Assembly (NCBI GenBank): GCA_012797725.1
Contig: JAAZON010000608.1
Span: forward strand, 1 to 7,217
DNA length: 7,217 nt
Source: SAR324 cluster bacterium
GTDB lineage: Bacteria; Bdellovibrionota; UBA2361; JAAZON01
Direction of reading: 5' to 3'
Of the stretch, positions 5,755 through 7,217 are shown piece by piece. Position 1 is the stretch's first letter, and each line of letters begins with the position of its first letter. The notes under the pieces were generated by a model. The model ran no database searches. It was given only the letters and a program-made list of their open reading frames with translations, and had not been told where the DNA came from. The position numbers were made by a program, and so were the translations under genes.

Positions 5755-6481
5755 GCGTACTTCCACTTAAAAATTGCATCACACTGGGATTTTTTGACTC
5801 CATTAAGGCTTTCGGTTCCCCGTCTTCTACGAGTCTACCATTTAAGAGCATGGCGATTCTATCAGACACCTGAAAAACCTCTGGAATCTCATGGCTAATT
5901 ACTACACCCGTGAAGCCCCATTTTGCTTTGCATTCGTTAATTAAATTATAAACCTCTTGTCCCACAATAGGGTCGAGCCCTGTATTTGGTTCATCAAACA
6001 ACAACACCGATGGTTCCGTTATAAGTGCCCTAGCCATCCCCACTCGTTTCCTCATACCTAGAGGAATTTCCTCAGGGAAGTGTAAAGCGCAGTCCTCAAG
6101 ACTCAGACTTTCAAGCATGGCTTGAACTTTTCTGTGAACGAGAGATCTACTCATTTTAAAGCGTTCTTTTAAAGGAAAAGCGATGTTGTCGTAAACTGTC
6201 AATGAATCGAAAAGCGCTGCTGATTGAAATAGTACACCAAGCTTAGAACGAATTTCATTCCTTTCGGCCTCATTTCTGGCGCGAGTTATGTTACGTCCAC
6301 AAACAATAATTTCGCCTTCATCGGGAGCAAGAATTCCCATTATCAACTTCAGAAGCACTGACTTTCCAACACCGCTTGGTCCAACTACGGCAATGGTTTC
6401 ACCCTCATCGATCTCTAAATCGATTCCGTGGAGAACATGCTGGGAGCCGAAGCTTTTTGAAACATTTCGAATAGTAATCAT
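5732..6481 (-). CDS. mlaF: MlaF, ABC transporter ATPase of the Mla lipid-transport complex
   Basis: A 249 aa cytoplasmic ATPase that powers the MlaFED complex; two copies should bind the MlaE permease. Visible motifs: Walker A GPSGVGKS (34-41), the Q-loop LFQSAALFDSLTVYDNIAF with Gln86 (85-102), Walker B VLLFDEPNTGLDP (159-171) with Asp163 and Glu164, D-loop TGLD, and H-loop His197 in VISHE. The ABC signature is odd: IPLGM (139-143) where the family normally has LSGGM, so the signature Ser and first Gly are replaced, while the following RKRVGMARAL is normal. There is no frameshift nearby. It starts 25 bp after mlaE and ends overlapping mlaD. The ATG at 6481 has no strong ribosome site, so coupling to mlaE is likely. 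The family assignment is secure; full ATPase activity is less certain. Confidence 0.95.
   Translation of the reverse strand: MITIRNVSKSFGSQHVLHGIDLEIDEGETIAVVGPSGVGKSVLLKLIMGILAPDEGEIIVCGRNITRARNEAERNEIRSKLGVLFQSAALFDSLTVYDNIAFPLKERFKMSRSLVHRKVQAMLESLSLEDCALHFPEEIPLGMRKRVGMARALITEPSVLLFDEPNTGLDPIVGQEVYNLINECKAKWGFTGVVISHEIPEVFQVSDRIAMLLNGRLVEDGEPKALMESKNPSVMQFLSGSTHGPIKIQ
5760..5764 (-). promoter_or_regulatory. Ribosome binding site deciding the mlaD start
   Basis: GGAAG on the minus strand lies 5 nt before ATG 5754, inside the mlaF coding region. It overlaps the alternative GTG at 5764-5766, which argues against that codon as the start. Confidence 0.5.
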
Positions 6482-6506
6482 TTTCTAATCTTATGCGGTC
6501 ATTTCC

Positions 6507-7217
6507 TTACATGAACACCCGAGTCAGTATGCTTGTTAAAAAATAGTCAACTATCAATATAGCCACTGATGAAATAACCACAGACTGAGTAGTAGCTTTG
6601 TTGACACCAACTGCACCAAAGCCGCATTTATATCCTTTGTAGCAACTAACCCATCCAAATATGAAACCAAAAACTAGCGCTTTGATTAAACCAGCATAGA
6701 CATCAGTTGGTGTAACTGACGAGTAAATCTGCCCCATGAATGTTCCAGGACTTAAGCCTAAGAGGCCAACACCGACGACATACCCACCAGCAATACCAAT
6801 TACATTGAAAATTGATGCAAGCAGTGGTGTAACAATAACTGCGGCAATAAGGCGGGGGGCCATCAAATATTTTATAGGGTCAACGGCCATAGACTTCAAT
6901 GCATCAATTTGCTCCGTAATGCGCATGATGCCAAGTTCCGCAGTCATAGCAGATCCTGCGCGCCCAATGACCATCAATGCTGTCAGTACAGGCCCAAGCT
7001 CTCTAATAAGACTAAGAGCGATAGTTGATCCAGTAAAGGCGGTAGCACCGAACATCGAAAGCGAATAATCCATTTGAACTGCAAGCACTGCCCCTGTGAA
7101 TATTCCAATCAAGGCTATGACAAGACTCGAATTAACACCTATTTGCAGCATTTGTGTCAGTATAAGGGAAGGACGAAGCGGTGGGGTAAAAACAGCTATC
7201 AGGGTTCTCCATAGGAA
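6507..7217 (-). CDS. mlaE: MlaE-family ABC permease, 5' end cut by the window edge
   Basis: Inner-membrane permease that anchors MlaD and MlaF and passes phospholipid between MCE ring and membrane. The frame is open to the right edge: 22 codons before the ATG at 7151 read through as coding sequence, including TPPLRPSLILTQ, which matches the conserved region before the first MlaE membrane helix. The ATG at 7151 is therefore internal. The 236 visible residues lack only roughly the first 20-30 of a normal ~260 aa MlaE. Hallmarks are IGVNSSLVIALIGIFTGAVLAVQ, ELGPVLTALMVIGRAGSAMTAELG and RITEQIDALKSMAVDPIKYL, the last being the cytoplasmic coupling region that meets the ATPase. Several hydrophobic helices follow. 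It is the most upstream visible gene of the mlaE-F-D-C set; its promoter lies outside. Confidence 0.95.
   Translation of the reverse strand, partial: FLWRTLIAVFTPPLRPSLILTQMLQIGVNSSLVIALIGIFTGAVLAVQMDYSLSMFGATAFTGSTIALSLIRELGPVLTALMVIGRAGSAMTAELGIMRITEQIDALKSMAVDPIKYLMAPRLIAAVIVTPLLASIFNVIGIAGGYVVGVGLLGLSPGTFMGQIYSSVTPTDVYAGLIKALVFGFIFGWVSCYKGYKCGFGAVGVNKATTQSVVISSVAILIVDYFLTSILTRVFM

Noticed and set aside
6736..7068. 110-codon plus-strand open frame opposite mlaE
   Set aside because: Shadow of the conserved MlaE coding frame; low-complexity Pro/Thr/Ala/Ile content typical of antisense translation.
7149..7151. ATG at 7151 as the start of mlaE
   Set aside because: The 22 upstream codons are open and encode conserved MlaE sequence, so the gene continues past the right edge and is not truncated.

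Overview
The window reads as an ordinary chromosomal stretch of an AT-rich (roughly 40-42% G+C by eye) Gram-negative bacterium. A Mla-type outer-membrane lipid transport cluster, a type IV prepilin peptidase and a sigma-54 activator with a GSFTDA loop together suggest a deltaproteobacterial-like lineage (Desulfobacterota, SAR324, Myxococcota or relatives). The sequence does not allow a firmer placement. I found no phage, insertion sequence, CRISPR array, tRNA or rRNA.

Left block, minus strand, 2431 down to 1: a prepilin peptidase (pilD), then a sigma-54-dependent NtrC-family activator whose receiver domain has lost its phosphorylation residues, then the first 43 codons of a secreted DUF4124 protein that runs off the left edge. 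The 13 and 17 bp gaps between them suggest one transcript. This looks like a type IV pilus or type II secretion maturation gene with a phosphorylation-independent regulator.

Middle: a 345 bp divergent spacer (2432-2776) holds a good sigma-70-like promoter for the plus-strand gene fcl (GDP-L-fucose synthase, 2777-3712) and several inverted repeats. fcl stands alone, without gmd or other sugar genes in view. It converges on the gene to its right, with a possible weak terminator at 3739-3756.

Right block, minus strand, 7217 down to 3732: mlaE (permease, cut by the right edge), mlaF (ATPase), mlaD (MCE protein), mlaC (periplasmic lipid carrier) and a PHP-domain phosphoesterase of the histidinol-phosphatase family. 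MlaE, MlaF and MlaD would form the inner-membrane complex and MlaC would shuttle phospholipid across the periplasm. No mlaB follows. The PHP gene may ride on the same transcript.

I do not see a clear new biological system. The points most worth a second look are the altered ABC signature of MlaF (IPLGM where LSGGM is expected), the phosphorylation-dead receiver of the activator, and the structured spacer upstream of fcl.
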